DNA of 17,960 bases from CAYJEO01 sp044432805 (lineage in GTDB: Bacteria; Bacillota_I; Bacilli_A; RF39; UBA660). The stretch is from the NCBI GenBank assembly GCA_044432805.1, contig JAWXUI010000019.1, positions 1 to 17,960 on the forward strand, given 5' to 3'. The notes below the pieces were generated by a model that was given only the letters and a program-made list of their open reading frames with translations, did no database searches and was not told where the DNA came from. Made by a program: the position numbers and the translations under genes. Positions 1-5,986 of this stretch are shown piece after piece; within the stretch, counting starts at the first letter, position 1; the number at the start of each line of letters is the position of its first letter.

Positions 1-1222
1 AAGGTGTTGATAAAATAATCGCTAAAACAAACACTGCAAAATAATTTCTTAAATAAAATATAGTTTGTTTATCAATTATATCTATGTTGTTTATATAAAA
101 TAAATTTTTTAAAGAATTAATAACTTGATCAAAACTATTTGAATTAAAAATAACAAAACTAATAATTACTATTAATAAAGTATATATGTGTTTAAATACT
201 TTTGTTTTAGATAAAAATTCAGATAAAAATTGTTTTTCAATAATTAAAATAATTGCAAAATATAAACCCCAAAATATAAAATTCCACTGTGCACCATGCC
301 AAAATCCAGTTAGCATCCACACAATTAAAATATTAAATAAGAATCTATATTTATTACATCTAGAACCACCTAATGGAATATAAACATAATCTCTGAAAAA
401 TGAAGATAATGACATATGCCATCTTCTCCAAAAATCAGTAATTGAAGAAGCTATATAAGGGTAATTAAAATTTTCTAAAAAGTTAAATCCAAACATTTTA
501 CCAAGTCCTATAGCCATATCGCTATAACCTGAAAAGTCAAAATATATTTGTAAACAATATGCAACCGCCTTTAACCAAGAACCTAATAATGTATCTGGTA
601 ATACACCATAGAACTCTCCCATTACATTTGCTATTAATACTTTCTTAGATAAACCAATTATAAATCTTTTTACACCTTCACTAAAAAGAAAGAAGGAAGT
701 TTTTCTTTTCTGTAATTCTTCATCAATTGTTTCGTATCTAACAATTGGTCCTGCCACTAATTGCGGAAATAAAGATACATATGTTGCAAAATTCAAAAAA
801 CTCTTTGATGCTTTTACTTTACCTCTGTATACATCAATTACATAACTAATTGTTTGAAATGTATAAAAACTAATACCTATTGGCATTAATACTTTTAATA
901 ATGGAATATCCGTATTAAATAATCCATTTATATTATCTATAAAAAAGTCTATATATTTAAAATATATTAACTGAATAATATTATAGCTAAGAGCTAGAAT
1001 AAGATATTTTTTATTTTTTGTTTTTTCTATTTTTATTCCTAAAGTATAGTTAACAACACAGCTTAATATTAAGAATATAATTAATTTAGGTTCTCCATAA
1101 AAGTAGAATAATAAACTAAATATTAATAATATTAAATTTTTATGCTGCTTGGGAACTATAAAATACAAAAGTAATAACAATGGTAAAAAATAATAAATAA
1201 ACGTTATACTTGAAAATAAAAT
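1..1222 (-). CDS. MBOAT-family membrane O-acyltransferase (AlgI/DltB-like), 3' end beyond the window
   Basis: Seen: 407 residues are visible and the C-terminus runs off the left edge. The N-terminus reads LFSSITFIYYFLPLLLLLYF, the usual first membrane helix of this family. Later come a helix with DFSGYSDMAIGLGKMFGFNF, the motif DFWRRWHMSLSSFFRDYVYI (His269) and FWHGAQWNFIFWG (His309). Known: MBOAT enzymes move acyl groups across the membrane onto secreted polymers such as alginate or teichoic acid, and the His in the WHG motif is the catalytic candidate. Start: the frame opens at a TAA (1238-1240) with only GAA AGG GGA before three ATT codons, so no ATG, GTG or TTG is possible at the N-terminus. 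The third ATT (1220-1222) lies 7 nt after AAAGGGG and gives the family's usual M-x-F-S-S beginning. It is last in the ECF sigma operon, 36 nt after the lipoprotein gene. Inferred role: acylation of a cell-surface polymer. The acceptor is unknown. Confidence 0.9.
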   Translation of the reverse strand, partial: MLFSSITFIYYFLPLLLLLYFIVPKQHKNLILLIFSLLFYFYGEPKLIIFLILSCVVNYTLGIKIEKTKNKKYLILALSYNIIQLIYFKYIDFFIDNINGLFNTDIPLLKVLMPIGISFYTFQTISYVIDVYRGKVKASKSFLNFATYVSLFPQLVAGPIVRYETIDEELQKRKTSFFLFSEGVKRFIIGLSKKVLIANVMGEFYGVLPDTLLGSWLKAVAYCLQIYFDFSGYSDMAIGLGKMFGFNFLENFNYPYIASSITDFWRRWHMSLSSFFRDYVYIPLGGSRCNKYRFLFNILIVWMLTGFWHGAQWNFIFWGLYFAIILIIEKQFLSEFLSKTKVFKHIYTLLIVIISFVIFNSNSFDQVINSLKNLFYINNIDIIDKQTIFYLRNYFAVFVLAIILSTP

Positions 1223-1236
1223 AATAATTCCCCTTT
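1220..1236 (-). promoter_or_regulatory. Ribosome-binding site and AUU start codon of the MBOAT gene
   Basis: On the minus strand AAAGGGG (1230-1236) is followed after 7 nt by ATT (1220-1222). The in-frame upstream stop TAA at 1238-1240 leaves no room for a normal start. The first in-frame TTG lies inside the first membrane helix, and the first ATG is far inside the conserved region. Confidence 0.7.
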
Positions 1237-1258
1237 CTTAAAATTAATTAAAAGAAAA

Positions 1259-1720
1259 TTATAAATTTTTAAAATTTTCTACTATTTTATCAGCAGTAGC
1301 TGTTCCAGACATAACCAAGATTATTAAATCTCCTTTGCTTTCAACATATACTGATTCTGCTTCTACACAAATCCATTTACGTGGATCAACATTTTCTTTT
1401 ATTAAAGTTTTTGCTTCTTCAACATCTTGAGTTTCAGATACTCTAATTAATACAACTGAATGCGCAACTGAACCAATTGGTGATTCATTTGCCAATATTT
1501 CTTCAACTTCTAAATCTGTAGTTCCAATAAAATATTGCATTAAATCTTCTGTAACTTCTATATTTTCTAAATTAGCTGGTTTTTCATCATCACCAACGTT
1601 TTCGTAAACACTTACCATTAAATCTGTTAAATCACCTTCAACATTTTCGTTTGTTGCACATCCTGTTAGCATCAAAGCACTAATCCCTACTACAACTCCT
1701 ATTTTTTTTAAATTATTCAT
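1259..1720 (-). CDS. DUF4358-type secreted lipoprotein
   Basis: Seen: 153 residues from ATG 1718-1720. A signal peptide (MNNLKK, then a hydrophobic stretch) ends in lipobox LTGC with Cys21, so the protein should be lipid-anchored outside the membrane. The remaining 130 residues are acidic (EVEEILANESPIGSVAHSVVLIRV, then EAKTLIKENVDPRKWICVEAESVYVESKGDLIILVMSG), which fits the DUF4358 pattern. Start choice: the frame extends to a GTG at 1735, but that GTG lies inside the Shine-Dalgarno GTGAGGA. The ATG at 1720 has GAGG about 9 nt upstream. The gene overlaps the upstream anti-sigma gene by 8 nt and precedes the MBOAT gene. Known: DUF4358 has no established function. Inference: an extracytoplasmic partner of the acyltransferase or a sensor input. 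Recognition of the domain is from memory of its pattern. Confidence 0.75.
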   Translation of the reverse strand: MNNLKKIGVVVGISALMLTGCATNENVEGDLTDLMVSVYENVGDDEKPANLENIEVTEDLMQYFIGTTDLEVEEILANESPIGSVAHSVVLIRVSETQDVEEAKTLIKENVDPRKWICVEAESVYVESKGDLIILVMSGTATADKIVENFKNL

Positions 1721-2075
1721 AAATTCTTTCCTCACATTTTCTATATTCTATGTAAACATCTTGATACACAACTATATTTTCACTAGCTTTTAATTCGTAA
1801 ATATCATTATTCTTTATTAGGTTGTTCGAACTTCCATTATAAATACCTACTTGTTCATAACAAGTATCTTCATAAAAATAATAATCAATTGTTTTTACCA
1901 TCATAACTTCACTATCGTTTGGAATAACAGTAAACAACATTATACAAATACAAGCTGTCACTAAAGAAAGACTGTATTTTTTCTTTGATTTGTTTATTAT
2001 ATTATTTAACATATATGCGCTACTTACTTCATCTGGTGTAATATTGTCAAATGTAGTTTTTATTTTGTTTTTCAT
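1713..2075 (-). CDS. Putative single-pass membrane anti-sigma factor
   Basis: Seen: 120 residues. A cytoplasmic N-terminal stretch of about 33 residues (FDNITPDEVSSAYMLNNIINKSKKK) is followed by one hydrophobic helix (about 35-52, YSLSLVTACICIMLFTVIP) and about 68 outside residues with two cysteines (CYEQ, KCEER). The start ATG overlaps the TGA of the ECF sigma gene as ATGA, with AAAGGAGG just upstream, so the two are translationally coupled. Known: ECF sigma factors are commonly paired with a downstream one-pass membrane protein that holds them inactive until an envelope signal. I see no HxxxCxxC zinc motif, so this is not a classical ZAS-type anti-sigma. The function is inferred from position and topology. 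Confidence 0.65.
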   Translation of the reverse strand: MKNKIKTTFDNITPDEVSSAYMLNNIINKSKKKYSLSLVTACICIMLFTVIPNDSEVMMVKTIDYYFYEDTCYEQVGIYNGSSNNLIKNNDIYELKASENIVVYQDVYIEYRKCEERIYE

Positions 2076-2542
2076 AAGTCCTCCTTTAAAGATTTTTTTA
2101 AATAGTCCCTTCCTCGATGTATATGAGAACGGATTGTCGATTCATTTATAGATAATATTTTAGAAATTTCTTTTGTTTTGTATCCTTGGTAATAATATAA
2201 GTAAAATATCAATTTATATTTATCATCCATTTTTAAAATATGTTTTAATACTCTGTCTTCTTGTTGATGATGCCCTACATCATCTATTAAACTAGAAACA
2301 TGTTTTTTAAACCAATATTTCAAATCATTTTTACAAATATTACTAGCAGTTACTATTAACCAAGCTTTTTCATGTTCTTTGTTTTCAAATACTATATTTT
2401 TCTTATATAGTTTTAAAAAAGTATTTTGAACAGCATCTTCTGTATCGTGTTTATTTTTTAAATACATAAAGCATACTTGATAAACAGTTTTTAAATTTCT
2501 TTCATATATTTCTACAAATTCACTATTTGAAATAGCGTTCAA
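2072..2542 (-). CDS. ECF-type RNA polymerase sigma factor
   Basis: Seen: 156 residues from TTG. Region 2 is clear (FVEIYERNLKTVYQVCFMYLKNKHDTEDAVQNTFLKLYK, about residues 8-47, then EKAWLIVTASNICKNDLKYW). Region 4 follows (YKLIFYLYYYQGYKTKEISKILSINESTIRSHIHRGRDYLKK, about 109-150). There is no region 1 or 3, so this is ECF group 4. Start: the frame can be opened at GTG 2551, but that GTG is inside the Shine-Dalgarno GAGGTGA. The TTG at 2540-2542 is 8 nt downstream of GAGG, and the resulting protein starts at the usual place before region 2. It is first in a four-gene operon with the anti-sigma candidate, DUF4358 lipoprotein and MBOAT. Its own promoter looks sigma-A-like, so autoregulation is not evident. 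Inferred role: response to an envelope signal. Confidence 0.9.
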   Translation of the reverse strand: MNAISNSEFVEIYERNLKTVYQVCFMYLKNKHDTEDAVQNTFLKLYKKNIVFENKEHEKAWLIVTASNICKNDLKYWFKKHVSSLIDDVGHHQQEDRVLKHILKMDDKYKLIFYLYYYQGYKTKEISKILSINESTIRSHIHRGRDYLKKSLKEDL

Positions 2543-2569
2543 GAATCTCACCTCTCAATACTAATACAA

Positions 2570-2582
2570 TTGGCAAAGCCAA
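2570..2582 (-). promoter_or_regulatory. Short inverted repeat in the ECF sigma mRNA leader
   Basis: TTGGC-TTT-GCCAA forms a 5-bp stem with a 3-nt loop, starting about 14 nt upstream of the GAGG ribosome-binding site and inside the predicted leader of about 68 nt. It could be an operator half-site pair or an mRNA hairpin. No function is claimed. Confidence 0.3.
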
Positions 2583-2616
2583 AATGTTGCAAAATTTTTA
2601 ATTTTTTTGTCTTTTT

Positions 2617-2644
2617 ATTATATCATGTTAAAATTTTTTGTAAA
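2617..2644 (-). promoter_or_regulatory. Promoter of the ECF sigma / anti-sigma / lipoprotein / MBOAT operon
   Basis: TTTACA (2639-2644), 16-nt spacer, TATAAT (2617-2622) with an extended -10 (TGATATAAT). Transcription would start near 2610, giving a leader of about 68 nt. It sits directly after the trpS terminator. Confidence 0.7.
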
Positions 2645-2646
2645 AT

Positions 2647-2672
2647 AAAAAAAAGAATTATAAAAATAATCC
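2647..2672 (-). terminator. Intrinsic terminator of trpS
   Basis: On the minus strand, GGATTAT / ATAATTC (7 bp with one G-U pair) closes a TTTT loop and is followed by eight T (2647-2654). The hairpin includes the trpS stop codon and its last codons. Confidence 0.75.
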
Positions 2673-3641
2673 TAATTTTTCTTTCATTTCTTTATATTTT
2701 TTATAAGCGATTGGTTTTGTTTTATTACTTCCATCAATTAATATTTTTTCTATTAAATCACTATTAATAATTTCTTCATATCTCTTTTGAATTGGAATTA
2801 ATGTGTTAACAATTACATCACCAACATATTTTTTAAAATCACCATAAGTTTTATTTTCAAATTCTTTTTCTATTGTTTCACATGTTTTATTATCCAAAAC
2901 ACTTGCAATTGTCATTAAATTAGAAATACCTGGTTTGTTTTCTAAATCATATTTAACTATACATTCACTGTCGGTAGTAGCAGAATTTATTTTTTTTCTA
3001 ATACTCTTTTCATCATCTGTTAATAAAATTATTGATTTTGGATTTTCGCTTGATTTACTCATTTTTTTAGTTGGGTCTACTAAATCCATTATTTTAGAAC
3101 CTGTTGAGGCAATATATGGTTCTGGAATTTTAAAAGTATCTCCATAAGTTTTATTAAAATGTTGAGCAATATTTCTAGCTATTTCTAAATGTTGTTTTTG
3201 GTCTTGTCCAACAGGCACAAGATCTGTATCAAACGCTAAAATATCGGCCGCCATCAAAACTGGATAAGTAAATAATCCTGCATAAAAGTTGTTGTTTTTA
3301 CTACTTTTATCTTTAAATTGGGTCATTCTTGATAATTCTCCAAACGAAGTATTACATTCTAAAAACCAAGATATATTAGCAATGTATTCGTTGTCTGATT
3401 GTAAATAAATTGTATTCTTTTTATAATCTATTCCACAAGCTAAATAAGTAGCGATTAAACATTTTATGTTTTCATGTAATTCTTTAGGGTCTTGTTTTAC
3501 TGTTAAAGCATGCATATCAGCTATAAAAAGATATAAATTCAATCCTTCTTCTTGTAGTTTTACCATTTGTAAAATAGAGCCAATATAATTTCCAATAGTT
3601 AGTTTTCCAGATGGTTGTAGTCCTGTTAATATTTTTTTCAT
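2658..3641 (-). CDS. trpS: Tryptophan--tRNA ligase
   Basis: Charges tRNA-Trp with tryptophan in the cytoplasm. Seen: 327 residues, the normal length for bacterial TrpRS. The class I signatures are PSGKLTIGNYIG (residues 10-21, with TIGN as the HIGH element) and KKMSKS (residues 192-197). The Rossmann core includes LFIADMHALT, YPVLMAADIL and VGQDQKQHLEIARNIA. Start: GTG at 3650 lies in the Shine-Dalgarno AGGTGAT, so ATG 3639-3641 is chosen. The promoter is only about 20 nt upstream, so there is no room for the T-box leader that controls trpS in many Firmicutes. Transcribed alone, between hairpin terminators. Confidence 0.97.
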   Translation of the reverse strand: MKKILTGLQPSGKLTIGNYIGSILQMVKLQEEGLNLYLFIADMHALTVKQDPKELHENIKCLIATYLACGIDYKKNTIYLQSDNEYIANISWFLECNTSFGELSRMTQFKDKSSKNNNFYAGLFTYPVLMAADILAFDTDLVPVGQDQKQHLEIARNIAQHFNKTYGDTFKIPEPYIASTGSKIMDLVDPTKKMSKSSENPKSIILLTDDEKSIRKKINSATTDSECIVKYDLENKPGISNLMTIASVLDNKTCETIEKEFENKTYGDFKKYVGDVIVNTLIPIQKRYEEIINSDLIEKILIDGSNKTKPIAYKKYKEMKEKLGLFL

Positions 3642-3658
3642 TTTTATCACCTGTAACT

Positions 3659-3667
3659 ATTATACCA
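3659..3667 (-). promoter_or_regulatory. Extended -10 promoter of trpS
   Basis: TGGTATAAT on the minus strand (TATAAT at 3659-3664) matches the extended -10 form TGnTATAAT. No good -35 is seen. The predicted start near 3652 leaves a leader of about a dozen nt that begins with the ribosome-binding site. Confidence 0.6.
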
Positions 3668-3679
3668 TATGTTTATAAG

Positions 3680-3717
3680 AAAAAACATTTACTCTTCTTT
3701 AAAAGCAAATGTTTTTT
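3680..3717 (-). terminator. Intrinsic terminator of the 738-aa sigma gene
   Basis: An 11-bp perfect inverted repeat (3680-3690 with 3707-3717, core AACATTT / AAATGTT) has a 16-nt loop and ends in a run of T on the minus strand. It contains the stop codon of the sigma gene (3689-3691). The stem is AT-only apart from one C-G pair. Confidence 0.55.
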
Positions 3718-5905
3718 GTTTACAATATTTTTGTAATGATGTAAGTATTAAATTATATAATTTTGAATCTATTATCAAAAATTCTTCTGTAGATAAATTT
3801 GGACTATAACTCAATTCATAATTATTTCCATATCTTATTTTTAAGTCTTCTTTAAATTCTTTACTTAAAATACCAATTACCTTATTTATATCGTCATTTG
3901 AATATTCTCTAAATTGTTCATATACAGTCAAATTACCTTTATATTGGTGATCATAAGATGTTAAGTGAAGATTATTCATAGTTACTTTTGTAAATCCGGC
4001 ACCCATATGTCTTTGATATAATTTATATATTCCATTAAAATTGTTTCTAAGATTATATTTTTCTAAAATAAGTTTCATAATTTTATTATTAAATTCATCA
4101 AATTGGTCAATTGAAATATTATATTTTTTGCATACTTGTGATTTAGTTAATGCTTCTTTTTCTACATTAAATCCATAAAAATCTAAAATAACATTTTGAC
4201 ATAATTCGTTTTCTTCTTCTAGTAATAAATCTATAAATTTGCTATTGAAAATTTCGTGTTTTTTTAATAATCTAATGGTAAATTCTTTTGCAATAAATTC
4301 TTGCTTAGAATTAATAGATTCATTATTTATTCCTGATAATTTTCTTAGATTTGTATCGCTTATTTTTATTCTGTCTTGTTCATCTATTCTTATTATTTTT
4401 CTATCAAATAAAAAACTAATGAAATCTTTTTTTAATTTTGCAATATATTGAGGTGAATATTTTTTTGTCAATTTTTCATTTGATTTCATTAAATCTATAA
4501 TATTTAATATTCTCTCTTTACTAAAATATATGAATAATGATTTAACTAAATCTCTTTCAACTGTTTTTTTATTAGCTATATCGTTTAAAAGTTCATCAAA
4601 CAATTTATCATAATCGTATCTTCCATATATTAAATCATAATCTATATATGATTCAAATATTTCATTGTGTAAACTAGCTCTTAACTTTTCAATTGCTTTT
4701 TTAGTTATTTGCTCAATTCTAGCTCTTGTCAAACCAAACTTTTCACCAATTTCCGAATAAGTTTTTGCTGTTCCATTGAAACCATATCTATAAAATAAAA
4801 TTTCTCTTTCAACATTGCTTAAACCAGAATTGTCTAGAAATTTATGAACCGATAATAATAACTCTCTTTGTTCAACGTCATCATATAAACAACTTTCATC
4901 TGGAATAAAGTCCTCTAACTCATCCCCACTTTCGATTTTTTTATTTAAACTAGTTATCCCTGATAAGGTTTGATAATAAATTGAAATTGTTTCAATTGTA
5001 TAACCAGTTATTTTTGCTAATTCTTCTACAGTAGGTTCTTTACCATTTTTTATTTCATAATCAGTTATTGCTTTTTTTATTTTTCTATTGTAATCAAAAC
5101 GATTTACCGGTAAACGTATAATTTTATCTTTATTATAAATTGCTCTTGTAATTGCTTGATTTATGTACCAATATGCAAATGTAGAAAAGTGGACATCTTT
5201 TTTATAATCAAATTTTTCAATAGCGCTTAATAAGCCAAGAATTCCTTCTTGAACCAAGTCAGTATAATCTAGTGATTTTGATATAAATCTTTTAGTTATT
5301 TTAGATACTAGTCTAATATTATGTTCAACAATAGTATTTCTTATTTCTAAATTAGTTTTATTACTTTCTTCATATTGTTTAAAGAGTTCTATTGTTTCTT
5401 CATGAGATAATAAAACAGATGTTTTCATTTCTAATTTATAAACATAGAAAGGATCGTTTAGATTAACTTCTTCTTCTTCACTCATTAAATATGCTTCTAT
5501 TAAATTAGCCTCATTTTGGTCACTTATTTCTTTTTTTAATTTTTGTGATGGTTTAATTATATTTTCGAAAATTTCGTATTTTTCAACAAAAAAACGACAT
5601 TCTTCTTCAGTTAAAATACAATTGTATTTATTTAAAAACAATAACAATAAATCTAATTTTTCTCTTTTAGATCTATTTTTTAATTCCAATGTTATTTCGA
5701 TATAGTTTTCTATCAATTGTTTTCTATTACTAATAAAATACTCTTCAACTTTTTTTTCTAAAAAAGACTTTAATATATAACAGATTAAATCTGCGTCTAT
5801 TATTTTATATTCGTTCATAATCGCTATAACAATTTCTTCTTCCTCAACTTTTTTCAAATCTAAAAATGAGTAGTTTTTAAATGTTTGTTTTATCTTTTCG
5901 TTCAT
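3689..5905 (-). CDS. Oversized sigma-70 family factor with divergent promoter-contact residues (738 aa)
   Basis: Seen: N-terminal extension 1-148; region 1.2 at about 150-178 (DPFYVYKLEM); region 2 at about 185-265 (DYTDLVQEGILGLLSAIEKFDYKK, FSTFAYWYINQAITRAIYN); region 3 at about 266-325 (PTVEELAKITGYTIETI); region 4 at about 355-410 (EREILFYRYGFNG, SEIGEKFGLTRARIEQITKKAIEKLR). A tail of about 325 residues follows. It holds a weak region-4-like segment (about 570-613, VILDFYGFN then KKYNISIDQF) and one 67-residue repeat (660-726). Compared with E. coli sigma-70, the 4.2 helix keeps Arg584 and Gln589 but has Ala for Glu585 and Glu for Arg588. The 2.4 helix keeps Gln437, Thr440 and Arg441 but has Tyr for Trp434, Phe for Tyr430 and Asn for His455. 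Housekeeping RpoD is typically about 370-400 aa in this kind of organism, so this is probably an alternative sigma factor with changed -35 preference (inference). Ribosome-binding site AAAGCGGGG. Paralogue of the upstream gene. Confidence 0.88.
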   Translation of the reverse strand: MNEKIKQTFKNYSFLDLKKVEEEEIVIAIMNEYKIIDADLICYILKSFLEKKVEEYFISNRKQLIENYIEITLELKNRSKREKLDLLLLFLNKYNCILTEEECRFFVEKYEIFENIIKPSQKLKKEISDQNEANLIEAYLMSEEEEVNLNDPFYVYKLEMKTSVLLSHEETIELFKQYEESNKTNLEIRNTIVEHNIRLVSKITKRFISKSLDYTDLVQEGILGLLSAIEKFDYKKDVHFSTFAYWYINQAITRAIYNKDKIIRLPVNRFDYNRKIKKAITDYEIKNGKEPTVEELAKITGYTIETISIYYQTLSGITSLNKKIESGDELEDFIPDESCLYDDVEQRELLLSVHKFLDNSGLSNVEREILFYRYGFNGTAKTYSEIGEKFGLTRARIEQITKKAIEKLRASLHNEIFESYIDYDLIYGRYDYDKLFDELLNDIANKKTVERDLVKSLFIYFSKERILNIIDLMKSNEKLTKKYSPQYIAKLKKDFISFLFDRKIIRIDEQDRIKISDTNLRKLSGINNESINSKQEFIAKEFTIRLLKKHEIFNSKFIDLLLEEENELCQNVILDFYGFNVEKEALTKSQVCKKYNISIDQFDEFNNKIMKLILEKYNLRNNFNGIYKLYQRHMGAGFTKVTMNNLHLTSYDHQYKGNLTVYEQFREYSNDDINKVIGILSKEFKEDLKIRYGNNYELSYSPNLSTEEFLIIDSKLYNLILTSLQKYCKQKTFAFKEE
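3728..3928 (-). repeat. C-terminal 67-residue repeat unit, single copy in the 738-aa sigma factor
   Basis: Protein residues 660-726 begin TVYEQFREYSNDDINKVIGI, contain DLKIRYGNNYE and end near KLYNLILTSLQ. It aligns over its whole length with the two tandem copies in the neighbouring 823-aa sigma factor. Confidence 0.85.
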
Positions 5906-5927
5906 AGTTATTCCCCGCTTTCTAGAT

Positions 5928-5956
5928 ATATTAACATTTTATATACATTAAATCAA
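5928..5956 (-). promoter_or_regulatory. Promoter of the 738-aa sigma gene, matching that of its paralogue
   Basis: TTGATT (5951-5956), 17-nt spacer, TAATAT (5928-5933), then 22 nt to the ATG. The layout and much of the sequence (TTGAYT, TAATRTAT, AAAGCGRGG) match the upstream region of the 823-aa sigma gene. The -10 is a poor match to TATAAT. Confidence 0.5.
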
Positions 5957-5960
5957 ACAA

Positions 5961-5984
5961 AAAAAGTAAAAATTATTACTTTTT
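5961..5984 (-). terminator. Intrinsic terminator of the 823-aa sigma gene
   Basis: AAAAAGTAA / TTACTTTTT (9-bp stem, 6-nt loop) starts 2 nt after the TAG stop and is followed by TTG and further T on the minus strand. It separates the two sigma genes, which therefore seem to be separate transcription units. Confidence 0.6.
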
Positions 5985-5986
5985 AA

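Noticed and set aside
186..383. 65-aa plus-strand frame
   Set aside because: It lies antisense within the MBOAT gene, has no ribosome-binding site and reads as low-complexity sequence.
1223..1258. Inverted repeat TTTCTT...AAGAAA between the lipoprotein and MBOAT genes as a terminator
   Set aside because: The stem has mismatches and overlaps the MBOAT ribosome-binding site, and no T-run follows. The two genes look co-transcribed.
2570..2767. 65-aa plus-strand frame covering the trpS end and the ECF promoter
   Set aside because: Phe/Ile/Lys-rich translation of AT-rich terminator and promoter DNA, antisense to trpS.
3642..3688. T-box riboswitch in front of trpS
   Set aside because: Only 47 nt separate trpS from the upstream stop codon, and the predicted leader is about a dozen nt, too short for a T-box.
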